From Lapidilactobacillus gannanensis (GTDB lineage Bacteria > Bacillota > Bacilli > Lactobacillales > Lactobacillaceae), in contig NZ_RHOT01000010.1 of NCBI RefSeq assembly GCF_003946675.1, forward strand, positions 1 through 64,000: DNA of 64,000 nt. Direction: 5' to 3'. Below, one piece after another: positions 28,263 to 37,100 of this stretch. A model generated the notes under the pieces. The model was not told where the DNA came from. It saw only the letters and a list, made by a program, of their open reading frames with translations, and searched no databases. The translations under genes were made by a program, and so were the position numbers. Each line of letters opens with the position of its first letter. The first letter of the stretch is position 1.

Positions 28263-29306
28263 ATGAATAACAAGCAAAAATTAGTCGTCGTTACTGGCGG
28301 CACCGGCTTTATCGCCAGCCATATCATTAGTCAACTTTTACAACAAAATTATCGGGTGCGGACCACCGTACGTTCCTTGGCCAAAACAGAACTCGTTAAA
28401 ACGATGCTCACTAACAGCGGCATCAGTGATTTTGCAAACCTTGAATTCGTGTAAGCAGATCTGAACTCAGACAAAAATTGGACTCAAGTCATGAAGGACG
28501 CTACTTATGTCATGAGCGTGGCCTCATCAACACCGACTGGTGAATTTGCCGATGCTGAGGCCATGACCACAACCGCTGTTAATGGCGTCTTACGTGTGTT
28601 AAAATTTGCTCGCGACGCTCGAGTTAAACGCGTGGTCCTAACCTCAGCATATGGCGCTGTCGGCATGGGCCACGACAAGCAACGGACGAAACCTTTCACT
28701 GAGAAAGATTGGACGAATCTAGACGCCATTAAGTTAGACCTTTACCAACGTTCAAAGACGATGGCAGAACATGCCGCTTGGCACTTCATAGAAACTGAGG
28801 GGCAAGGCATGGAAATGGCCGCGATTAATCCGGTCGGCGTGATGGGACCAGTTTTAGCCAGCGATTATTCGCACTTTAACCGTCAAATTCAAGAATTATT
28901 AAGCGGCAAAGTCCCAGCAGTCCCTAAAATCAATTCTGGTTATATTGATGCTCGCGACGTCGCCAGCCTCCATATTCTGGCCATGACGGCACCTCAAGCA
29001 GCTGGTGAACGTTTCTTAGCGACTACTGGGGAAACTCTGTCGATGCTGGATGTGGCCAATATCCTACGGACAGCTTTCCCTGCTTACGCGGAAAAATTAC
29101 CGCATAGAACCATTCCTAATTTTGTATTGAAGCTAGCTGCTAAATTCAACCCATCTCTAAAAATGTTAGCAACTTTAACCGATAACTTCGCCGACACTAG
29201 CGATGAAAAAGCCGTTAAATTATTAGGCTGGCAACCACGTTCAGCCAAAGACGCCATTATCGCCACCGCCCAATCAATGATTGATTTAGGGATTGTCACA
29301 AAATAA
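28263..29306 (+). pseudogene. NAD(P)-dependent epimerase/dehydratase broken by an in-frame TAA
   Basis: From the ATG at 28263 (GGAG upstream) the frame reads a Rossmann start VVVTGGTGFIASHIISQLL and runs to NLEFV. It then meets TAA at 28452-28454 and continues in frame with ADLNSDKNWTQVMKDATYV to the normal end at 29306. The full product would be 347 residues, resembling dihydroflavonol-4-reductase-like extended SDRs. A Glu codon at the stop position would restore the usual LEFVEADL phrase. The downstream 271-residue part lacks the cofactor-binding half. Confidence 0.85.
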
Positions 29307-29799
29307 GCCAACCTTTTCTAACAATCTACACCGTTGATGAAGCTAATTAAACAGAGTCTGTTCTGACTCCATTGCGGGCTTGCTGGTTGTGGAACGCGGC
29401 CGACATTGATTTGAGCCTTTGCTCTGCAAAGTCTCAAATACAAGTCTTATTGTAAGTGCTAAAGCACTAAATGTGTTCGAAGCAGCAAACGGCTATGATT
29501 AACTGCAAATAATCACTCAATCTGGTTGCACCAGCTCAAGCAATTATTTGCAGTTACTCTACGCCGAAAGACCGATGCTCCTCACACTCTAACAATAATT
29601 TGGCGGCTGACAACCACGCCCTCCATTCCGTCCGGAGTTGATTTAGTGCATTTCATGTTAGTCAGAAGTTAAGGCGATACAGCGTGGTTGGTAAAATTAA
29701 GACAATCAAAAATAAGAGTATGCAGTACAATTCAAATGCTTTTATATTCAGAATATTGGAAAAATAAAAAATCATTCAATTGAAAAGGAGTCTTCAATC
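29307..29799. repeat. Structured intergenic region rich in hairpins
   Basis: About 490 bp without a gene. Hairpins are TTTGAG...CTCAAA with inner CTTTGC/GCAAAG (29410-29438), AGTGCT/AGCACT (29455-29468), and a perfect 13-bp stem AACTGCAAATAAT with ATTATTTGCAGTT (29501-29513 with 29543-29555) enclosing CTGG/CCAG. The density of stems suggests an intergenic repeat or structured RNA rather than a decayed gene. Confidence 0.55.
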
Positions 29800-30437
29800 A
29801 TGAAAATTGCCATTATTGGTGCCACTTGGAAATCCGGTCAAAAAATATTAGCACAAGCTTTAAATCGCGGTTTAGACGTAACGGCAATTGTCCGTAGTCC
29901 AGCTAAATTAACTGCTAAAGTACCATTTATTCAACGAGAAGTGTTCCAAATTACTGCATCTGATTTAGCACCTTTTGACGTGATCATCAGTGCTTTCGGA
30001 AACTCTGATGGCAATAATCGGCAAGAACATGTTCAAGTGATGACCATTATCTCGATATCTTGAAAAACTCGCATAAACGTTTATTGACAGTTGGTGCCGC
30101 CAGCTATTTATTTACCAATGATCAAAAAACGAAGAAGTTTTATGATACGCTAATGATGAAATTATCCGGCTTACGCACGGGTTCGTTAGTTTTGGAAGCA
30201 GCCTACACCACCTTGCGTGATCAAGCGACTGGCTTTGATTGGACGGTGGTGGCGCCAGCAGTCACCTACAGCTTCGACCGCCCAGCAACTGGTCATTACC
30301 ACACCAGTGCCGAGGTTGTACAAAAGAACGCCGCGGGTAAATCAGTCGTGTCCTACACTGACTTTGCCGCAGCCTTAATTGATGAAGTACAGGCACCACA
30401 ATATTTAAATCAGTTAATGAGTGTTGCCGAGGATTGA
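29800..30437 (+). pseudogene. NmrA/YwnB-like NAD(P)-binding reductase, frameshifted
   Basis: The first part MKIAIIGATWKSGQKILAQA to HVQVM is a Rossmann-fold SDR start (29800 to about 30041). The frame then runs to a stop at 30063. A second frame, reading HYLDILKNSHKRLLTVGAA from about 30044, carries the rest of the same family to 30437. A one- or two-base indel near 30040 explains both. The intact protein would be about 212 residues. Confidence 0.85.
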
Positions 30438-30445
30438 TTCGACAA

Positions 30446-30491
30446 AATAAGCCATTAAAACCAAAGTTCAATTTGGTTTTAATGGCTTATT
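30446..30491. terminator. Strong rho-independent terminator
   Basis: A 20-bp perfect stem (30446-30465 with 30472-30491) with loop GTTCAA lies between the reductase pseudogene and the convergent dus gene. It probably serves both. Confidence 0.92.
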
Positions 30492-30550
30492 ATATTGACC
30501 GTTACTTATCAATAATTTTGATTTTAATCAACGAATTGTCTTTCCTACCG

Positions 30551-31549
30551 CTACTCCTCGCCAGGATCGATTTCATCAACAATCTTGCGGGCTTCATCAG
30601 TAGTCTTGGTTTGCATCAGGTCATTTCTAATTGCAGCAGCGCCTTTCATCCCCCGCACGTAAATCTTGAAGAAACGTTGCAGTGGTGCAAAGTGACCTGA
30701 AAAACCTTTAGCAACAAATTCATCATACAAATCTAATTGATAACGCAGAAGATTAAGTAACTCATGGGCTGAATGCTCCTGAGGAACTTTCTCAAAAGCG
30801 TAAGGATTCATGAAGATGCCGCGGCCGATCATGATGCCATCAACACCAGGATGTTCATGAGCTAATTTCATGCCGGCCTGATAATCGGCAATGTCACCAT
30901 TGATTTGTAATAATGTGGCTGGCGCATAAGCATCGCGCATTTGCACCAACTGGTCGATCAACTCGTAATGAGCCGGCACCTTACTCATTTCTACGGTCGT
31001 CCGCAAATGAACGGTCAAAATTGGCACCTGTTGCTGCAATAGAAACGGAATCCAATTTTCCATTTCATTGATTTCACTAAAACCTAAGCGCGTCTTGACA
31101 CTGACTGGTAAGCCACCCTGCCGCGCACCATCAATCACAGCCTTAGCCGTGTCAAAATGGCGAATTAAATCACTACCACTATGATTTTTCAGCACCGCTG
31201 GGTCAGGACAGCCCATATTAATATCAATGGCTTGATAACCTTGCTGTGCCACCGCAACTGCTGCCTTGGCAAAGTCTGTCTCATCATTGCCCCATAATTG
31301 AACAATTGGCTTCGGTGACTCCGCAGGATCAATATAAAGCCGACCTTTAGTAGTTTCTTTGGCCAAGGGATGGGTCATACTCAACGCATTGGTAAATTCC
31401 GTATAAAAATTATCAGGTGCCGCGGCCCGCATGACGACTCGTCTAAAAACAGAACCCGTCACGGCCTCCATTGGCGCCAAACTAAAGAAAGGCCGCTGCT
31501 CGCGCTTAGCCTGATCAGCAATCTGCTGCCAATAACTTGATTCCGTCAT
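30551..31549 (-). CDS. dus: tRNA-dihydrouridine synthase
   Basis: A 332-residue FMN enzyme that reduces uridine to dihydrouridine in tRNA D-loops. Features: FFSLAPMEAVTGSVFRR at the start, DINMGCPDPAV with the catalytic Cys, KTRLGF, and GIMIGRGIFMNP for FMN phosphate. The ATG at 31549 is preferred to the TTG 15 bases upstream because GGAAGTGGAAAG precedes it. It stands alone. Confidence 0.95.
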   Translation of the reverse strand: MTESSYWQQIADQAKREQRPFFSLAPMEAVTGSVFRRVVMRAAAPDNFYTEFTNALSMTHPLAKETTKGRLYIDPAESPKPIVQLWGNDETDFAKAAVAVAQQGYQAIDINMGCPDPAVLKNHSGSDLIRHFDTAKAVIDGARQGGLPVSVKTRLGFSEINEMENWIPFLLQQQVPILTVHLRTTVEMSKVPAHYELIDQLVQMRDAYAPATLLQINGDIADYQAGMKLAHEHPGVDGIMIGRGIFMNPYAFEKVPQEHSAHELLNLLRYQLDLYDEFVAKGFSGHFAPLQRFFKIYVRGMKGAAAIRNDLMQTKTTDEARKIVDEIDPGEE

Positions 31550-31634
31550 ACTTTCCACTTCCAATTAAATTTAACATTACTTACCATTGTACCGATTATA
31601 TGAGCAGATTGGCAAATTAAAAAGTGTGTGCGGA

Positions 31635-32312
31635 TCAATGGTCAGACTGCAGTTTAGCTGTGACTGCATAAAGAAAAAAGGCAAAAATTCCCAATATAAA
31701 TCCAATCACGTGTGCAATCTCATAGAAGAAGTACTGTTCACGCAATATTACTGGAGTTATCCATCTTATAACAAAAAATAAAAATAGCATGATCATGAAA
31801 GTAATTTTTATTGGATGGCCAGATAGATACGTATTTCGTATCTTCGATGAAAATAATATAGCGAGTAATAGAACAGCTAGCAAAGCATTTATCGCAACCG
31901 AGGAACCTGTATAAATACCTGATAAATCATTCGTATTCAGCCAGGAAGGGGCCATTTCGTTGACAGATTTTTTTAGGATTATTTGCCTAGCGATATCACA
32001 TACAATATTACCAACAATGCCAAACATTGGAAACAGAACGGCCAGCGTTAAATGCCCGAGATACTCTTCAATGAGTCGACCAATAACAAATAAAAGAACT
32101 AAATCTAGCAACAAGTCAGGCGAATAGTGTACCCAAAAAGAAGTAAAAATCCGATAAAACTCACCACTATTTAATGCATCAATTGTGTCACCGAACAATC
32201 GATTAATTTGTAAATCGGGATCGACAAAATATAAAATAAATGTCAGCGAACAAATAACAGTATAAATTATCGTTACAAAGTAGTGCTTAATGAATTTTTT
32301 TACTGCACGCAT
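31635..32312 (-). CDS. Rhomboid-like intramembrane protease, divergent
   Basis: A 225-residue protein with six or seven helices. After the first helix RIFTSFWVHYSPDLLLDL resembles the rhomboid loop. GSSVAINALL gives a GxSx serine at Ser138, and HVIGFILG supplies the catalytic-type His201. The overall order matches rhomboid proteases, although sequence identity looks low. Start at 32312 follows GGGGGGAG. If active it would cleave a membrane protein in its helix. The substrate is unknown. Confidence 0.75.
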   Translation of the reverse strand: MRAVKKFIKHYFVTIIYTVICSLTFILYFVDPDLQINRLFGDTIDALNSGEFYRIFTSFWVHYSPDLLLDLVLLFVIGRLIEEYLGHLTLAVLFPMFGIVGNIVCDIARQIILKKSVNEMAPSWLNTNDLSGIYTGSSVAINALLAVLLLAILFSSKIRNTYLSGHPIKITFMIMLFLFFVIRWITPVILREQYFFYEIAHVIGFILGIFAFFLYAVTAKLQSDH

Positions 32313-32330
32313 CAGATTATCTCCCCCCAA

Positions 32331-32671
32331 TAGTAATTTAATTCACGTAAATAAAATCATTATATTCTATTATTAAAGGAAATCAAAGATTATGCACTAA
32401 ACGCTAATCTCGATAAGGGAAGAGTAACAAAAAACTAGAATATCTTGTCCGAGTCTTTTCTCATAGTTATCTTTCTTAGGCAATTATCAATGAGCCTGTC
32501 GTTTTGATGATAGTTTGTAACTTCAATTATTGGCAATAAAAGCAAACCCTGATCATTCAGCGATTAATACAGCAATCATATAAATATATCCGATAATTGA
32601 ATAATAATTTGACAATGCATCTATTATTGTTATAATTAGTTTGTGATTATTGTACCAAAAATATGAAGTAA
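32331..32671. other. AT-rich intergenic region
   Basis: About 340 bp with no gene supported. It should hold promoters for the rhomboid-like gene and the small membrane protein at 32687. Confidence 0.4.
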
Positions 32672-32686
32672 ATGAGGTTGGCACTA

Positions 32687-32968
32687 ATGAAGACGAAAAA
32701 ATTAAGTAAGCCACTTGAGACCATCATCCTGTTAGTGGTGGGCCTCATGATTGGTATTTTTCTCAAAAGCGTCTTGCAAACTGCTAGTTCTCACCAACTG
32801 GCCAGGTATGAGATTGTGGTTGCGCCCACAAAATCAAGCACGATTACTTATGCCCTTAACGATCACGAATCTTTCTCCTATGACAATCCACGAAAGAAGC
32901 TCTGTGGTGTCGTTTATGACCGTAAAAAAGGCTTCTATCAGTTATATGAAATTAAACCAGCTTATTAA
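32687..32968 (+). CDS. Small membrane-anchored protein, unknown
   Basis: A 93-residue protein starting at the ATG after TGAGG. It has one N-terminal membrane helix (about residues 10-30) and a short external domain ending YEIKPAY. No family recognised. Two hairpins downstream end its transcript. Confidence 0.7.
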   Translation: MKTKKLSKPLETIILLVVGLMIGIFLKSVLQTASSHQLARYEIVVAPTKSSTITYALNDHESFSYDNPRKKLCGVVYDRKKGFYQLYEIKPAY

Positions 32969-32974
32969 CCAATT

Positions 32975-32999
32975 AGCGTGTCATCATGGCTGACGCGCT
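32975..32999 (+). terminator. Hairpin terminator
   Basis: AGCGTGTCA pairs with TGACGCGCT directly after the stop codon, followed by a short T-run. Confidence 0.65.
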
Positions 33000-33040
33000 T
33001 TGGCGCCAATATCGTCACAAATCATCGCTTACCAAAGTAA

Positions 33041-33076
33041 AACATCCCCGCCAGTATATGGCAGGGATGTTTTTGT
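33041..33076. terminator. Bidirectional terminator before arsC
   Basis: AACATCCCCGCC pairs with GGCAGGGATGTT, with T-runs on both strands, between convergent genes. Confidence 0.85.
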
Positions 33077-33148
33077 AAAGACTCACTAGTGTTCAAGTAA
33101 ATATTATAACCACTACTAGTTACATGAATGGTTAAAACCCGGGGGATT

Positions 33149-33562
33149 TCATGATAACTGTTTAGCTAGGTCAATCACATTTCCCTTGATCTGATCTCTA
33201 ACTTGACGGAACACAGCTAATTTTTCGGCATCAGTTCCTTCAGCAAGCGCTGGATCAATTAACGGCCAATGAATTCTCTTAACTTCTGGTGGTGTGATTG
33301 GGCATCGATCGCGTGCGTCTCCACAAAGCGTCAGCACTACATGACATTGGTTGAGGTATTTGGCATCAATCGTTTTTGACTGGTTATTTGAAATATCCAC
33401 ACCACTTTCAGCCATCACTTTAATTGCTAAAGGATTAACACCATGTGCTTCAATCCCAGCACTTTGAACTTCCCAATCTTTTGGAAAAATTGTTTTCGCA
33501 AACCCTTCTGCCATTTGACTACGACATGAATTACCGGTACAAATAAAATATATTTTTTCCAA
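33149..33562 (-). CDS. arsC: Arsenate reductase, thioredoxin-coupled low-molecular-weight phosphatase type
   Basis: A 137-residue protein. The phosphatase loop CTGNSCRS places the nucleophile at Cys8 with Arg14, and the redox pair Cys80 and Cys87 lies in [11 protein letters not shown], as in thioredoxin-linked ArsC. It reduces arsenate to arsenite in the cytoplasm. No arsenite pump or ArsR is adjacent. It is the last chromosomal gene before the conjugative element. Confidence 0.95.
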   Translation of the reverse strand: MEKIYFICTGNSCRSQMAEGFAKTIFPKDWEVQSAGIEAHGVNPLAIKVMAESGVDISNNQSKTIDAKYLNQCHVVLTLCGDARDRCPITPPEVKRIHWPLIDPALAEGTDAEKLAVFRQVRDQIKGNVIDLAKQLS

Positions 33563-33747
33563 ATTTTTTCGCTCCTATTGTATCCAATCTGCTAGTATAC
33601 TCACGTTTTCTAAATCATTCTTGACACTTTGAGGTAGCATAGGAAAAATGACAATAAAATAACTAGATTAATTATAACTTAGATGTCTAGGAAAAGAGTC
33701 ATTAGCTTATTTGACGAAGCACGTAAAAAACGTGTCCTGTCAACTAC

Positions 33748-33787
33748 AAAAAAAGGCACTTCACAAAGTAAATTGCGAAGTGTCTTA
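33748..33787 (-). terminator. Native rpsI terminator
   Basis: On the minus strand GACACTTCGCAA and TTTGTGAAGTGCC pair and are followed by TTTTTTT. It lies about 20 bp after the rpsI stop codon remnant, as expected for a ribosomal-protein operon. Confidence 0.85.
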
Positions 33788-33808
33788 AACATTGATATGC
33801 TGGATATA

Positions 33809-33859
33809 TTAACGTTTTGAGAATTGTGAAGCTTTACGAGCTTTCTTAAGACCTGGCTT
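33809..33859 (-). pseudogene. rpsI: 3' end fragment of rpsI, presumed ICE attachment site
   Basis: Read on the minus strand, 51 bp encode KPGLKKARKASQFSKR and a stop, the conserved C-terminus of ribosomal protein S9. Upstream the match ends abruptly, so the rest of the gene is not here. Elements that integrate into the 3' end of rpsI leave an intact gene at one end and such a duplicated tail at the other. This should be the att repeat distal to the intact gene. No complete rpsI is in the window. Confidence 0.82.
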
Positions 33860-33881
33860 TACGTTCCTCGGTTTTATACGG

Positions 33882-33957
33882 TTTCACCGAGTTTCAAAGT
33901 CCCTTTATATCAACGTTTCTATTCACTCACTTTTATGGAATTTCAACGAGTTTTGAG
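33882..33957 (+). repeat. Direct repeats at ICE left end
   Basis: TTTCACCGAGTTTCAAA (33882-33898) and TTTCAACGAGTTTTGAG (33941-33957) share 12 of their first 13 bases, 59 bp apart, close to the attachment site. Such spaced repeats often bind the arm domain of tyrosine integrases. Confidence 0.5.
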
Positions 33958-34036
33958 CGTGACGCCCTAATTTGGTACAAAATGGGCATTTCGTAAAGCT
34001 ACGATTAACGCAAAGCAAACGCACAAATGAACGTAA

Positions 34037-34065
34037 AGCAGGTTGTAACCAGACCTGCTTTTTTT
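34037..34065 (+). terminator. Terminator upstream of the adhesin gene
   Basis: AGCAGGT pairs with ACCTGCT, then seven T. It insulates the adhesin gene from transcription across the ICE end. Confidence 0.85.
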
Positions 34066-34123
34066 GTCCTCAAAATTCGTTTTAATCAAGAACAAATCAC
34101 TAAATATGGAGGAAATTACATTG

Positions 34124-37100
34124 ATGAAAGCAGCTCGGCGAACCTCAATTTTCGCCGCATTGATTATGCTATTCGTCCAACTCTTTGTCCCCGCCTCAAT
34201 CGCTCTCGCCGCCAGTATGACCAACACCAAGGTCGCTGACTGGCGAAATACTTGGCACCTGCATCTGTTCAATGGCTTACATTGGACGGACACCGGTATG
34301 TGGATGAAAAAGGTGGACGGCAAAGTTGCCTTCTGTGTGGAGCACGGGGTCGATCTCGATATGAGCGGCTCTGGCTACAACCCCAGCGCCTACTCCGACG
34401 CTAAGAAGGATCAACTAGCCAAGATCGCTTACTACGGCTACTACCAAAAACCAACCAATCGCAACTACGCCGTGACCCAGATGATTATTTGGGAAACGCT
34501 CGGCGATTCGTTGCTCACCACACCAAACAAGACCTATCAGTCTGAAAAGAAAGCGATTCTCGATAAGGTCGCCGCGCATGATCGTAAGCCGTCTTTCAAC
34601 GGCAAACAGATCACGCTCGCCGTTGGTGATTCAATCACGTTGACTGACACCAACGGACGGCTCGCAGCTTTCGCCCAGCAAACGGCAAACACCGCGAACC
34701 TCAAGATCACCAAGTCCGGCAACAAGCTCACGCTGACGGCTACTGCCCAGTCGAAGGAATCCGGCAAGGTGGCTTACGCGATTGCAAAGGCCGCTGACGT
34801 TGGTACTTCTTTCGTCTACACGAAAGGCTCACAACAAAAACTCGTCAACTTCAAGCTCTCCAACAACGGTGAGTTTAGCCTGCCAATCAAGGTCAACTTG
34901 AACGGTAACGTGAAGGCCAAGAAGGTTGACGCCGACACCAACAAGGCGCTACCGGGTGCTAAGCTCAAGTTTGAATACGCTGGCACCACAAAGGAAGTCA
35001 CAACTGGCACTGACGGCTATGCTGCTCTGAATGGGATCAAAGCTGGTACCAAGATCAAGATCAGCGAAGTCACTGCCCCTAACGGCTACGTCAACAAGGG
35101 TGAACTCAAGGAAGTCACCATCGAACCCGGCAAGACCGTTGAAGTTGTCCTCGGCAACAAGGAACAGCTCGGTAACGTGACCCTCGCCAAGATTGGGCGT
35201 GAGTTCGGTAGCGACATGTTCAATGCCTACTACTCGCTTAATGGTGCTGTCTACGGCATTTACACAAGCACCGGCACACGGGTTGGCGCAATCACCACTG
35301 ACGGTAACGGCAGAGGCACCTTGCAGAATCTCAAGCTTGGTAGCTACTACGCGCTGGAAGAAAAAGCTCCTGCTGGCTACGTTCTGAATACAGCCAAGCT
35401 GCCGTTTGAATTGAAGTATGCTGGTCAAACTGTCGCGGTCACTACTGCTCACGTCGATACGACTGATCAAGAACAACGCGGCACCGCCACCATCGAAAAA
35501 GTTGACACCGTTACGGGTAAGCAGCCACAAGGCGCTGCCAGCCTTAACCGCGCTGTCTACGAACTCCACCGTGCAGCCGATGACAAGCTCGTGAAGTCGG
35601 TGACGATTGCCAACAACATCGCTTCTGTTTCCGGTTTGGAACTGGACGATTACTACTGGCAAGAAGTGAAGGCACCGACTGGCTACGTGCTTGATCCGCA
35701 AAAGCATCCCTTCAAGCTGGCATACGCTGGGCAGAACGTGACCACTACCGCCGCTACCACGACGGTCAAGGAACAAGTCATCACTGGCGACCTCGACTTG
35801 CTCAAGTACGGTAACTACGACTGGGCAACTCAAGGCAAAGGCACTAAGCCAGTCATGCTAAAGGGCACCCAGTTCACTGTCACCAGCAAGACGACTGGCA
35901 AGGTTGTTCGCACTGCCCTCACCGATGCGCAAGGCTACGTGAAGTTCACGGATCTACCTTACGATACCTACACCGTCACTGAAACCAAGACCCCAACGGG
36001 CTATAACGGCATCAAGCCGTTCACAGTCACGGTTGACGGTACCCAAAAGTCCCAGCATTACAGCATCGAAAACAAGGTTATCGAAGAAAAGCTGCGTGTT
36101 GTTAAGGTCGATACCGAAACTGGTAAGACTGTGCTGCGCGCTGGTGCAATCTTCCGGATTAAGAACCTACGAACCAACAAATACGAAGTCCAGCCAACTG
36201 CCGACAAGACCGGTACGACTGACAAGTTCGCTACCGACAATTCCAGCGAGTTGATCACAGCCGAAGCGCTCGGCTACGGCAAATACCAACTCGAAGAAGT
36301 TCAAGCTCCAGAAGGCTATGTACTGGCTAAGGAACCAGCCAAGTTCACCATCGATGGTAGCCATAAGGACGGCATCGTGGTCATTAAGTTCGCTGACCTC
36401 TCCCAAAAGGGCGTCGCCACCTTGACCAAGACCGGGGCTACCCCAGTCGCCGTCGAAAAGGTTGAAACTGAATACGGCGATCAGTACAAGTTCAAGTACG
36501 ACTATACCGCCTTAGCTGGTGCGAGGTTCGAGTTCAAGGCAGCCGAAGACATTACGACCGCTGACGGTACCGTTCGTGCCCACAAGGGTGCCGTGGTTGC
36601 TACCGGCACCACTGACGCTCAAGGTCAGATTCAGACCCCAGAACTCTATCTTGGCAAGTACACGGCAACTGAAATCTCTGCACCAAACGGGTTCATTATG
36701 AATACCGATCCGATTGCTTTTGAACTCAAGTATGCCGGGCAAGAAGTGACGGTAACCTCCACCTCACTTGAAGCAAAGAACGACTTCCAGCAGCTCGACG
36801 TTTCGCTAAACAAGCAAGAAGAAAGCATCACCGGCTGGAAGGACAACCTCCCAGTTATCAAGAACATCGCGGCCAACGGTCAGACTTTCGGCTTGTTCAC
36901 GCAAGGCGAAACCAAAATCGGCGATACTGTGATTCCTTCTGAATCACTCGTCGCCACCACGACGGTCAAAGACGGCAAAGGTGAATTTGGCGCGATCCAG
37001 TTGCCAGAAGGCTACTACTACGTCAAGGAACTTGATGCCGGTGAGAAGCACGACTTGAATACCACGATGTACGGCTTCCATTTCCACACCACTGACAATG

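Noticed and set aside
34949-35833. 294-codon open frame antisense to the adhesin
   Set aside because: It is a shadow of the repetitive, codon-biased adhesin gene. No ribosome-binding site and low-complexity composition.
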